A DNA stretch of 64,000 nt from Fistulifera solaris. Its lineage: Eukaryota; Bacillariophyta; Bacillariophyceae; Naviculales; Stauroneidaceae. The notes under the pieces are model-generated. The model ran no database searches. It was given only the letters and a program-made list of their open reading frames with translations, and was not told the origin of the DNA. The stretch covers positions 1,054,001 through 1,118,000 of the forward strand of contig AP026124.1 of assembly GCA_030295235.1 (NCBI GenBank). Reading direction: 5' to 3'. Both the position numbers and the translations under genes were made by a program. Below are positions 54,628 through 64,000 of the stretch, piece after piece (the stretch's first letter is position 1; each line of letters begins with the position of its first letter).

Positions 54628-55561
54628 ATGTCGGATAGCGATGACTCCTCCGACTCCTCTTCGGATTCCGATGGACCCTCGGCGCTCTCCGCGTTCATGA
54701 GTCGCCAGACGAAAAAGCGTGGAGACATAACAGCGTATAAAGGCTTTGAGGAAGACGATGACGGCTCTATCGCTCAGAAAATGAGAGCAGTTCTCGCTTT
54801 AAGAGAGTCCTTGGGCATTGATAACGACATTACCTTTTTGAAAGAGCAGGAAGAAAGGGAAAAGGAGAAAAAACGACTAGAAAGCATGACATTAGAAGAA
54901 CGAATGAAAATGGAAGAAGAGCAGGCTGGTGATATCATGGCAAAAATTCGCGCGCGTCAGGCCGAGAAGCAAAAGGAGCTTGATGCCCAAAAGGCAACAC
55001 AAGCAGAGGCTCGGGCGGCACTTGAAGCACAGTCTTCACCGTCAGCCGAGCCTGAGACGACCACAGATGACGCGGAAGCTGAGGGAGTCAAAAAGAAGAA
55101 AAAAGAAGAAGAAAGCGGATGGAGCTGAAGAGGAAGCGGAGAAAGAACCAGAAGGCAATGGAAACAACAAAACGAAAAAGAAGAAGAAAGACGTCGCTGA
55201 CGATGGATCAGATAATGAAGCCGAGAAGGACGAAAAGAAGAAGAAAAATCAAAACGAAAAAGAAGTCAGAGTCCAATGATGATGAACCAGAGGGTACCGA
55301 AGAGAAGAAAAAGAAGAAGAAAAAAGAAGCCGACGGATAGTACTGATGGTGAACCGACGGAGGAAGAAGAAACAGGCGAGACGAAGAAAAAGAAAAAAAG
55401 TAAAAAAGAAGACTGACGAAGAACCTGGAGAAGGCGACGATGGTGGCGAAAAGAAGAAAAAGAAGAAGAAACCTAAGGATGGTGAGGCTGACGCCGAAGC
55501 TGCTGACGCTGAGGGGGAGAAAAAGAAGAAAAAGAAAAAGAAGAAAGATGAGGAGGAATAA
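54628..55561 (+). CDS. Lys/Glu-rich, low-complexity protein (frame disrupted in the tail)
   Basis: From the ATG at 54628 the protein opens with an acidic Ser/Asp run (SDSDDSSDSSSDSD), then SALSAFMSRQTKKRGDITAY, DGSIAQKMRAVLALRESLGI and a helical KEQEEREKEKKRLESMTLEE region. The last 150 codons are poly-Lys blocks (five to nine K) separated by acidic spacers such as DGEADAEAADAEGE and ADDGSDNEAEKD. In the window these blocks lie in three frames that change at least three times (near 55100, 55245 and 55340-55400) within AAG/AAA runs. The last frame ends KKKDEEE at 55561. A single continuous K/E tail is likely. No family is recognised; such tails often bind nucleic acid or ribosomes. Confidence 0.6.
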
Positions 55562-55936
55562 TCTGTCTACATGCTAATTAGTGCAGCAATTGCTCTATAG
55601 AACTCTACATACTGCTTGTGTTACACCGGGTCTTTCAGTTAGTTGAATTTGGGTATGACATTGTTCTGCGTATTCGACAGGCGACAGGCTTTATTACAGC
55701 TTTTCAATTTCGTGACTAAAATCAATCCAGGACACACCGTTTGTTTATAATGCGAAAACCGCTGCGGCTTTTTTTCAACGGCTCATCCGAAAGCCACGGC
55801 CTTTTTTCTGGCGTGCTCACTTTTTCGTAAAATAATGGTTAAATCGCTCAACGGCAGGTGTGCTTTGATCGTAGCTTTATCATATTGATCCCAACAAAAG
55901 CGAAACTGGAAAACAATTTGCTATTATCGACTACAA
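55562..55936. other. Intergenic region
   Basis: A weak, degenerate hairpin-like sequence (CGTGACTAAAATCAATCCAGG) is at about 55711. No gene was seen. Confidence 0.35.
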
Positions 55937-57131
55937 ATGAGAGCGCGACTACGGACGACATTTCTGCTTTTAATGGCCCTTCTTTCTTTCATCTCGCTTT
56001 TACAATTTTTCATTTTGTTGCAACCCTTGAACAATTCCGCCTCGCTAACAACAACAGCAGCAGCGCGGTTACTAGCAGGATTTGTAGAAACGACCTCTGA
56101 CTTTAGCTCTCGACCAAAGGACTCTCTGAAGGTTTCGATGGCAAGCCAGACGCACTCGCACCATTTTTTCCGACACATGATTTGTTTTCCCTACGACAAA
56201 GTCTCAAACAGCTCAGAGAGCAAAGACTTCCTACAAACTCAACTTTTAGCCGACGACCGTTCTTTTCGAGTAAAACTAATCAAAAGAAATTTGGCGTTTC
56301 GGCCAATCAAGGTGACATTGCGACAATAGACCTGGCGCCGTCGAACCAAACAGAGAATCGCATAATATATTTTCTTCATATTCACAAGAGTGCTGGGTCA
56401 ACCATGTGCATTGGAGCACAGACAAATGGCATGAAAACTTCCAACAAGAATTGCAATGTTCAAAGAGATCAACGGTGCTGCGGAGGCGGAGACGACCTTT
56501 CATCACAACAGACTTTTGCCTTGTCGACCACGAAGAATTTCGTGGCAAATGAACAAGACATGTACGACGCGATGGATCTAGAGCACTACCGATATGTTGT
56601 CACTCTACGAAATAGTCGCGATCGGTATCTGTCACATTGGAAGCACGTTGTTCGCGCATTCTATCCAAACTACACGACCGACTTTGTAACTTGGTGGCAA
56701 AATCAACCGGACAACTGGAATTTCCGTAAGATATGCGGTACGAGGTGCATGTCGGTACCAAAGTTCCAGATCACCGAAAGCTTGTTTCAATACACGGTAG
56801 ATAGACTCCAGAATTTTGAAGATATTCTTCTTTTGAGCGTTTCAATGAAACATTTGCGACATTCGCACAGAATGTGGGATGGAACAAAATGCCTCTCACC
56901 AAAGGCGGCAAGAAGAAGAATGTTACTTACCCTGACGCAGGAGGAGAATGGGATCCGCTGATGAGTGCACTCGATGACGCGCTCTATGAAATGGGAGAGG
57001 CACGAGTCCGGGGTGAATCCGGAACACTTTTATCAACAGGAACATTAGAAGCAGTTCATCGTTACTTCGAAACTGGCAAGGACCGCTTCTGCGATTCTCC
57101 CTGTTGCTCGAGTGTCTGTTCTGCTTATTAG
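55937..57131 (+). CDS. Type II membrane sulfotransferase
   Basis: About 398 residues. A TM lies near the N-terminus (FLLLMALLSFISLLQFFILL). The PAPS-binding loop is IIYFLHIHKSAGSTMC (5'-phosphosulfate), and the 3'-phosphate site is YRYVVTLRNSRDRYLSHWKH, as in Golgi carbohydrate sulfotransferases. Later blocks are LQNFEDILLLSVSMKHLRH, FAQNVGWNKMPLTKGGKKKN and a Cys-rich end (FCDSPCCSSVC). Two one-base frame changes occur, at the T3 run 56181-56183 and at TT 56862-56863. Adding one T at each gives exactly 399 codons with the motifs in one frame. It probably sulfates cell-wall or secreted polysaccharide; the acceptor is unknown. Confidence 0.8.
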
Positions 57132-57671
57132 GCTAGAATAGGTTATGAAAAAATAACGATGTAATACGCACGGCACCTTTCGTTTGCAAGGGGCGGAACC
57201 TTTAGCTCGTCAGCCAACAGTAACTCTGGCGACTAATTTGTTACTATGCTATTAGCATATTTTTTTTCAATGTTCTTAACTTGTCAAGTGCCATTTACCC
57301 CTTGCGACGGTGAGGTTCCCTTCAGCAGCATTTACAATACTGAACGCCATTTCGTCTTCTTTTAATGCACTAGCTTGATAATATACGTTTTATTTTTGTC
57401 CTTAGAGCTAGAACGATTTCTTGTTTCTTACAGGCGCCAGCCATGGTTCAATGTTTCGAGCGACTGAAACGTTTCGACCTTGGTTCCCGATTGAACGTGA
57501 CTCCAAAAGTCATTGTAAACGTCAAACTTATTCTGGGCGCGCAACGGTTGTTGCACGAATCATCAGCACTATAATAAAAAACCAACGAAACGGCATTGCG
57601 CATTGTGCATCAACTCTTCTTTCTCAGTAATTCTTCGTCATTACAGCGATATTCGAGTCTCTTCTGTCAAC
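57132..57671. other. Intergenic region
   Basis: No feature is supported; ORFs here are short and unconvincing. Confidence 0.4.
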
Positions 57672-59428
57672 ATGTCGATAAAAGATAGATCGAATATACC
57701 GAGCGTCATCTGCGCTCTGATGGCGAGTCTTACCACCGGTGGAACGACCTATGCATTTGGGTTCTACGGAAATACATTGAAAAAGACATTAGATTTGACA
57801 CAAGGACAGATAGGAGCCATCTCCACATCGTTCTTTTGTGCTGGACTGTTTAGCTGGATACCAGGCCTTTGTGCGGATAAGTTAGGGACGAAGTTCTCCA
57901 TTGCACTGGGGGGGATGTTTGGGGGCGGCCTCGTTACTCGAGTTCTGGGCCGTGTCACGTCAGTTTGTGATCATCGAACGGCAATTACTTGTTCCTCTAC
58001 TCTCTGTTTTAAGTGTCATGATATTCTTGTCCAACGCTATGGTGACAGGTTCTGTTTTTAAAATTATTGCCGCCACATGTGGACACGGTAGCAAAGGCTC
58101 GGTGGTGGGCATTGCGAAAGGATACGTCGGCCTCGGTGCGGCAATGTACGGAGGTCTTTTTGAGTCCCTTCGGCAAAAAAAATCAAAGTGATCTTGATTT
58201 TATACCTATGGCGGCTTTCTTTGCTATCGTTTGTGCGGTAATACCTGCAGTGACTGTCCTGCCAACGAAGCAACAAGTCGACTCAACATCGTTTCAAGAC
58301 AATTTAACTCCGTTGCACTTCCGGATACTGTTTTGCTCGCTGATTACTATGGCGATTCTAGTCGCAGGAAGTAGCTTATTATCATTGTTTCAACAGAATG
58401 TAGACGCTTATGATGGAAACGACGAGTTGGATGATCTAGGACCGAATTACGGAATGTTCTTCGTCTTGGTCACAGTTTGGTTGGCCCCAATAATCGCTCT
58501 CCGCTACATTCCTACTAGCGCTACAAACGAAGGTGTCGAACTGACTATCCTTGATGACATGGACGAAGAAGAACACGACGAAGAAGGCAATTTTCGTGCA
58601 ACAACATCTCTCACAGAGCTTAAGGTGACAAGAGAAATGGACGCAGAGGGCGAGGAACACGATACATTGTTAAGAACAGATGATCAGGTCGACCTGAATG
58701 GAGAGGTTACACGCAAACCACTTTTAGGTGAAGATATGAATCTGTATCAGATGCTGCAGACGCCGACAGCTCTTCTCATGCTGTGGACTACAACCATTCT
58801 TGTGGGCTCAGGAACGGTGGAGACGAACAATATGGGAGAAATGGTTGAAGCGTTGGGCTTGGCCAAATCCGTAGGCCCCGCATCTATGACACTTTTTTCG
58901 GTGGCGCAGTGTGCGTCTCGTGTTCTGACCGGTGTCATTTCGGAATCCGCTCTCCAATGGAATGTGAGAGGTTTCGGCATGGACAAGGGTATTCCGCGTC
59001 CGATGTTTTTGGTATTTGCATCCATACTTGGTTTCACGGCACATTTGACTCTGGGATTCGCAAGAAATAAGTTTTTCTTCGTTTTGGGTGCTGCTCTGTC
59101 CGGTGGCGCGTTCGGAATGGTTTGGCCCATGTTGGTATTAGTAACCGGAGAATTGTTTGGAACCGGCAACGTTGGTGCAAATTATATGTTTTTCGATGGC
59201 TTCACTTCTGCCACTGGTACGCTGCTCTTATCGCAAGTTGTGGCTCAACGCGTATACGAGAAGCACATTGATGCCAAAAGTGAAGACACGACAACTTGCA
59301 TAGGTATGGCTTGTTTCCGTCAAACGCACTTGATCATAGCCGCGCTCATAGTGAGCTGTATGGCGACGAGTCTAGCAACTGTTTACGCTTCTCGACATGT
59401 GTACAATAAGCGACTGCATTCGCCATGA
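57672..59428 (+). CDS. Major facilitator transporter, nodulin-like type
   Basis: About 584 residues with roughly 12 membrane segments. The N-terminal part (SLTTGGTTYAFGFYGNTLKK, QIGAISTSFFCAGLFSWIPG) and the central VTGSVFKIIAATCGHGSKGS and VGIAKGYVGLGAAMYGG are typical of nodulin-like MFS proteins. A long acidic cytosolic loop (about 330-385) and a second half with GSGTVETNNMGEMVEALGLA and ALSGGAFGMVWPMLVLVTGE follow. The frame changes twice: one extra G in G7 at 57908-57914 and one extra A in A8 at 58175-58182. Removing them gives exactly 585 codons. Substrate is unknown; relatives move monocarboxylates, nitrate or metals. Confidence 0.8.
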
Positions 59429-59665
59429 TTTCATGGCAAGAAACTGCCTAGCTGGGTAGCAACTGGCTGCTACATCAAAACCACCTAAAATTCAAAAATG
59501 TGCTTTTGAATAATACTGTTTTAGTCTTCTCGATAATCCCGTGTCGTGGGTCATTTTAGTTTCAGTACGTTCGCAGGTTCATTCATAGAATTGACTTGCG
59601 TTCTCGCTTAAGAAAACAGCCTAAGATCGGTAACAGTTTATAACCTTAGCCCGAAAATGTTGCTT

Positions 59666-60151
59666 CGTGACTGAAATGCTGTCGTGGCGAAAAAAGGACA
59701 GCACTCATTTGGGCCCACAATAAGTACGGAAGACAACAATATTCAAAGTATTTCGACATAAAGCAGCATATCGTACCTGCCAACATCATCGAAACGTAAT
59801 TGTTTAGTAAATCGACAATTGTAGCTTATTTTGCTGGAACAATGAACGAAGGTTCGGTAGCAAGCCGTCTCGAAAAAATATGGACTCATGACTGAAGTGC
59901 AGTCGTGATAAAGTTGATTTTCCGCGATGGATTTTAGCCTCTAGAGTCAACATTACCATTGATAATCCGCCAGAAGGTTCAATAGTCTATTGAGAATCGT
60001 CTCGCGTGCTGTAGTCAAGCTGAAGGTACCATCATTGTTTTTATGCCTAATATAGCTACTGGTAACGAAACTAGCACAACGAATGGTTTTCTTGTGGTTA
60101 GACGGTCAGACGTCTCGCAATTTTTGAATTCATGACTGAACTGCAGTCGTG
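59666..60151 (-). repeat. Head-to-tail pair of 220-bp repeat elements, minus orientation
   Basis: Hairpin motifs stand at 59666-59686 (CGTGACTG-AAATG-CTGTCGTG), 59887-59907 (CATGACTG-AAGTG-CAGTCGTG) and 60131-60151 (CATGACTG-AACTG-CAGTCGTG), so spacings are 221 and 244 bases. On the minus strand the left element reads TGCTACCGAACCTTCGTT, AGCTACAATTGTCG and GGGCCCAAATGAGTG. It can be aligned with the copy at 21603-21822 (CCACCGAACCTTCGTT, AACTACAAATGTT). Confidence 0.8.
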
Positions 60152-60250
60152 GAAAAGATCGTGAACACATAAGCCTATAGTCCATGCTAACGCATCATCA
60201 CTGCGACATTATCCAGCTATACACAAACGTAATGCGTGCGGCCAGAAATT

Positions 60251-60309
60251 TTGAGCGTGTGATATTTTACCTACCCAGAAAATCTGGAGGTACGATTTTC
60301 TGTTATCGC
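60251..60309. repeat. Isolated minisatellite-like units
   Basis: About 1.7 units related to the array at 19619-19927: a TGTGATATTTTACCTACC half followed by CAGAAAATCTGGAGGTACG. It shows that this sequence is dispersed, not only tandem. Confidence 0.6.
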
Positions 60310-60409
60310 AATAAATAAATACACACGGCAAACAACAATGAGCGTTCATGTCATAACTTGTATTGTCATAGATAATACGTAATATTCAAATCTTGTTACA
60401 GGATTATTC

Positions 60410-61778
60410 ATGAAAGACGCCGAACACGAAGGAGATGGTCAACCTTGGGTTTCGGGAGAAGGATATTCGCCTCTCGTCGGGTCGGATTTCAGCATGATGG
60501 CGATTGCGTATGGCGACGATGATTCGAGTGATTGTAGTCAGAACGACGACGAACCGGAAAAGAGGTTTGTCAAAACGAGCGATGACTTAGCGATAGAACA
60601 ATTTAGAGTGGGTGGCAGCAGGGATGATAATGAAATTGTTACAAGGAACTACGAGACACTGGCCGAGCAAGCGCTTGCTGCTCTCGAAGCAGACTATCTT
60701 GCCACCATACGGCTTGAAGGAGGTCTCAGAAACGGTACCGAAAGAGAAACAGACCATAGCTGTGCATATTTCTTTCAGCCTTCCATGACCGGGCACCTTT
60801 TTGAAGGAACGGAATCGCCATCCGATGAGACCTTTCCTCCACTTCGTACTACGCCCGACCTCTTCCCAAAGGAGGCAAAAATACGCGAGACGTCAGTCGA
60901 CCTGGAAAAAAGTCCGAAAAGCTGTCGATTCCATTAAGTTGAAGAATCCATCGCTGAAAGCAAATTTTGAAACATGGGATCTGGATCAAAGAGAAAAGGC
61001 TGCTCGCGAGTCCATTTCTCGAAAATCACATGCTTTAATACCAGATGGGCCACTCCGCGCGTTTCTCAAGGAAACCACCAAAGCCAAACAGATTACGCAT
61101 ACACTAAGCCGTTCCGCTACCATTGCAGAGGCATTGGTGCGCCTGAATGTCATCGGCGCAAAGGTCTTCGAAGACTTATGGTGCCTCAATGTGCACGTCA
61201 TCGGTTGCGATGAAGTCGAATGCAAAACGGACGATCGGATTCGATACTACTTTGAACCTCTCGTGCGGTGGATCGGTGCGCAACACAGAGGACCCACGAG
61301 TATGCACTTGAGTTTCGTGGGACCAGGAATAGTTGGACGTGATGGTTCTGCTGTGGTGAATATTTTATCGGGGTCCAACAGTCACCGCCTCCAAATAGCT
61401 CAAGCCAGTTGTCATAGTGCTTTGTACGAAGACTGGCTACCATCTCAAACGGACAAGCCAGATATCATCATTGCCTTCAATGCAGGAATTTGGGGATATA
61501 GTGATTGGTGTGCTACAATACGGACGATTGCGGAACGGACAGTGCAGGTTCCTTTTGTTGTCACGGCGTATACATTACAAGAAGCAGACGACGATTATGA
61601 TGTTATAGAAGGGGAAATTACCAAAGCACTGGCATGGTCAAAGGAAAAGATTGATCTCTGCTGTATATGGGAACCGGAGATCAACCCGTTCGCGAGCAAA
61701 ATAGACCGGCCAACTCAAAGTGCCCCGGCAGGAAGACGGTATCGAGAAAATCAGGCATGGCAAGCCTGGCGACTGTAG
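60410..61778 (+). CDS. MSS51 C-terminal domain protein
   Basis: About 455 residues. The N-terminus is acidic and polar. From about residue 165 the chain is structured: VRKAVDSIKLKNPSLKANFE, SRSATIAEALVRLNVIGAKV, LNVHVIGCDEVECKTDDRIR, LHLSFVGPGIV-type sequence (SMHLSFVGPGIVGRDGSAVV), DIIIAFNAGIWGYSDWCATI, VPFVVTAYTLQEADDDYDVI and WEPEINPFASK. This order is that of the C-terminal domain found in MYND-finger proteins and yeast Mss51, a COX1 translational activator. No MYND zinc finger is seen. One extra A in the A6 run 60906-60911 breaks the frame after VDLEK. Removing it gives exactly 456 codons. The function in diatoms is unknown. Confidence 0.75.
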
Positions 61779-61874
61779 TTTAGTTTCTTGTGCATCAAAC
61801 AATCAAATTATAGATTATAGCTTCCATCATTCGTACCAACTCTACTACGCGCCAATTACAAAAATGATACCTTT

Positions 61875-62699
61875 CTAAACGACTTCCGTATCCACCATTT
61901 CGGTATTCGCTGACTTTGTAGGAGGACGATCAGCGACTTCCCCGCTAGATCTCCACCACGACAATGAAAAGATGGCATGATGTTCCTGTGATCGTGCGAC
62001 ATGCAATGTGTAAACACCGTAGAAGAATGCCAGTATGCCCGCAATGAATGCAATGAAAGGATCCATCCACCATGCTTCGGGTGAGCTGTCGATGATGAGT
62101 GTATTCAAGAACAAGGCGGCTGCCAAAATTGCACCAATCAACGAGCAGATTGCATCCTTATAAAGGGACTCTGAGTCCAGAGCCTTCGAATATCTGATTT
62201 TGATGAGAGCAATCGCTCCAAAGACAAGGATCGAAAAGAAACTAAGTACGAGGGCAGCTTCTTTTCCGTTTCTTCCTGTCGACCTTGCGCAAAATCATTG
62301 AGCGCGGCGATAATCACCTGAAGTCCTAAAAACACCAAAATGAAACTGATAGCAACGCTGGCACGAACTTCGCGGCCTTCCAATTTGGCTTTCACATCTT
62401 CATCCAGCTGATGCGGGGCAAAAAATCTCCACAAAACGATGGCATCGCTGAGGAAGTCTACGCAATTTTCGAGACCGAATGCTAGAGCTAAAGATAGATC
62501 TTGACGCTAATTTATGTAGAAATATCTGTGAGCAAAAACAAGGAAAAACTTGGAAGCGCTAAGAGCGTCGTCTTTTGACCGAACGTACCATCCAAATCGC
62601 GATTCCACCAAACGCCGTCAAGAAAGTAATCACCAAACAAGCCACCGCTAAGCGGTAAGCATCTTTAATGGTAGGATCGGACCAGCACTTCAATCCCAT
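61875..62699 (-). CDS. TMEM163-like cation-transporter-family membrane protein
   Basis: The exon model is partial. The first exon (62699 down to about 62575) encodes MGLKCWSDPTIKDAYRLAVA and a TM (CLVITFLTAFGGIAIWMV). After an intron, with a CTTTAG acceptor at about 62488, it continues LAFGLENCVDFLSDAIVLWR, ASVAISFILVFLGLQVIIAA, LVLSFFSILVFGAIALIKIR, LDSESLYKDAICSLIGAILA and WWMDPFIAFIAGILAFFYGV. The paired D-x(3)-D-type residues and the A-I-C-S block are those of TMEM163, a zinc-efflux relative of cation diffusion facilitators. A missing A at the A4 run (minus strand, 62265-62262) shifts the frame between EETEK and EAALVLSF. The 5' splice site of intron 1 is not clear. Confidence 0.75.
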
Positions 62700-63275
62700 C
62701 GTGCAAGTTGTTTAATTGAATAATACTCCTACCTTGTTTCTTCAGATTCTTATCCTGTTGCGCGCCTTGCACGATCTCCCCCCTTTTGCGTTTTGCGCCT
62801 TTTTCTCCTTAGTCCCCCTTACTATTAGTACAAACAGTACACTTTACACAATGTAGCATAGTCTTTCGTGACTCAACGGTCATTGTGGTTTTCTTGAATG
62901 ACGTCGGCCGTCGGCCGTGTTGAAAAAGAAACTATTTTGAGCCTTAATCGGGAAATCAGTATTTCGGCTGACTAGCAGACGGAATGATTGAGAGCCGCAA
63001 AGCGCGGGTGGACGAGAGAGAATGCGCCGCAGCCATTTTCTCGACCCCAAGCAAGGCAATACCCAAAAGCGAGACGGTCGTTTTTGGCGCGTTACAAACA
63101 ATAGCAATCGATCTCTTTTGCAACAACAAGAGGGCCTGGTCAGAGCTTTACGAGACGCAAAGCTTGCATTTTCTTTGATTGTTGATCCTGACAAACAGAG
63201 TCATCAAATCAAATAATTTCACGTCGATTGAAAGAGAATTCAAACCAAGACTACACATTTGCAAAACTCGAAAAC
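62700..63275. other. Divergent promoter region TMEM163-like/eIF3m
   Basis: Short overlapping ORFs on both strands have no support. A faint hairpin-like string (CGTGACTCAACGGTCATTGTGG) at about 62867 may be a decayed copy of the repeat motif. Confidence 0.35.
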
Positions 63276-64000
63276 ATGGTTGTTTCTTCTACACTCGTCA
63301 ATGTCACGGAAGATGCCGAAATGCGCATTGTAGGTTTAATGGCGGACGCGGCTCCTTCCAATTTCTTGGGAAACTCGTTTCGCGACACTTGTTCGGCTAG
63401 TATTCACAATGGAGACGCATCGGGACTTTTACAAGCAGTAGTAGGAGATGCTGGAGCTGTGGCTTCCCTCATGATCTTGCAACCTGACGAAGCTACGGCC
63501 GCCATGTCGATTTTAGCGGCACTTTTGAACCGCGTGGCGGAGAAGAATCAGCAGTCGCAGCTCGCAACAGCACTGGCTAGTGCTATTCGTCAGTCGGGAA
63601 CGGAAGCGGATGATGCCACGCTCAAACGAAAGATGTTACTTCTATCGATCCTTTTCAACATGAGAGAAGAACCGGTGGGGAAAGTTGCGCTACTTGACAT
63701 TTTGATGTTATTGGCGGGTAGTAATGCTGCGGAACTCTTGTCACCTGATTCGACGTTGGGGAGCTTGTTGGCGGAACCAACACGCTCGGGCGGAGTACTT
63801 GCCTCGGGAAGCAACGGAACATCTTCCGACCGAAGTAGCGCGGCCACTTTAGTAGCCGTCAATTCTTCTTCACTGCCACGTCTGGCTGTCATGTTAGATG
63901 CGTGGAAAACTCCATTGCCAGCGCGTCAGGGCTTGTATAGAACGGTGGTTTCCGTATTGCCAAGCACGGATGTACGAAAACAACGTTTCCTTCTTCTTTT
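63276..64000 (+). CDS. EIF3M: Translation initiation factor eIF3 subunit M, 5' part (runs off the window)
   Basis: The frame is open from the ATG at 63276 to the window end (241 codons plus two bases), with no stop. The protein is helical and rich in Ala/Leu: SFRDTCSASIHNGDASGLLQ, ATLKRKMLLLSILFNMREEP and LPRLAVMLDAWKTPLPARQG, then LYRTVVSVLPSTDVRKQRFL. These match eIF3m, where RLQLLSNLFHGM and a conserved helix before the PCI domain occur. The PCI domain should follow beyond the edge. eIF3m is part of the octameric PCI/MPN core of eIF3. A minus-strand ORF in this region is a shadow. Confidence 0.8.
   Translation, partial: MVVSSTLVNVTEDAEMRIVGLMADAAPSNFLGNSFRDTCSASIHNGDASGLLQAVVGDAGAVASLMILQPDEATAAMSILAALLNRVAEKNQQSQLATALASAIRQSGTEADDATLKRKMLLLSILFNMREEPVGKVALLDILMLLAGSNAAELLSPDSTLGSLLAEPTRSGGVLASGSNGTSSDRSSAATLVAVNSSSLPRLAVMLDAWKTPLPARQGLYRTVVSVLPSTDVRKQRFLLL

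Larger units (their letters stand above)
59429..60409. other. 1-kb intergenic region with repeats
   Basis: It is filled mostly by the repeat pair at 59666-60151 and the solo minisatellite units at 60251-60309. A TTGTTACAG before 60402 could be a splice acceptor for a 5' leader exon of the next gene. Confidence 0.5.

Noticed and set aside
12993-60151. Hammerhead-type self-cleaving ribozyme at the repeat ends
   Set aside because: The palindromic ends and 220-base tandem units suggested it, but I could not find the CUGAUGA and GAAA core in any copy.
1-64000. tRNA, rRNA, retroelement or DNA transposase genes
   Set aside because: I looked for tRNA-like T-loop strings and for reverse transcriptase, integrase and transposase motifs in the translations and found none convincing.

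Overview
The window looks like nuclear DNA of a pennate diatom, most likely Phaeodactylum tricornutum or a close relative. The evidence is compact genes with 0-3 short GT-AG introns, a DUF6824 gene and other diatom-type proteins, and signal-peptide plus Phe-containing (ASAF-like) plastid leaders on cyanobacterial-type proteins. The gene set is also eukaryotic: Integrator, MCM, exocyst, nucleoporin and eIF3. I recognised the organism from these traits; no search was run.

Layout. 0-10 kb: DUF6824 protein, PP2A catalytic subunit (4 exons), an unresolved small membrane protein, a plastid DUF1824 protein, Nup88-like nucleoporin, a cytidine-deaminase-fold protein and ribosomal protein uL13/L13a. 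9.4-25 kb: pyrroline-5-carboxylate reductase, long-form HisG, mitochondrial bL25, a METTL21-type methyltransferase, a GT31 galactosyltransferase, Mcm10, glycine-cleavage H protein, a 34-bp minisatellite, RsmE, a broken unknown gene and a divergent glutathione peroxidase. 25-45 kb: a TrmB-like gene with a TPR-like N-terminus, INTS6 with a C-terminal WW domain, TRM61, a tandem plastid GET3/ArsA ATPase, MCM5, a SpoU/TrmH methylase, SfsA and two diatom proteins of unknown function. 45-64 kb: two coiled-coil proteins, Exo84, NECAP, a Lys/Glu-rich protein, a sulfotransferase, an MFS (nodulin-like) transporter, an MSS51-C protein, a TMEM163-like protein and the 5' part of eIF3m. No operons or pathway clusters are evident. 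Replication (MCM5, Mcm10), translation and RNA methylation (RsmE, TrmB-like, TRM61, TrmH), vesicle traffic (Exo84, NECAP) and plastid housekeeping are represented.

Two things stand out. First, the intergenic DNA carries a family of about 220-bp repeats. Each is bounded by a 20-21-bp hairpin motif (CRTGACTG-loop-CAGTCGTG), and they occur as solo motifs, monomers and head-to-tail dimers. I do not recognise this family. Second, at least 15 otherwise intact conserved genes change reading frame by one base, mostly in or next to a homopolymer. In most cases a single-base change in a run restores an exact codon count for the whole gene. This pattern suggests consensus indel errors rather than pseudogenes.
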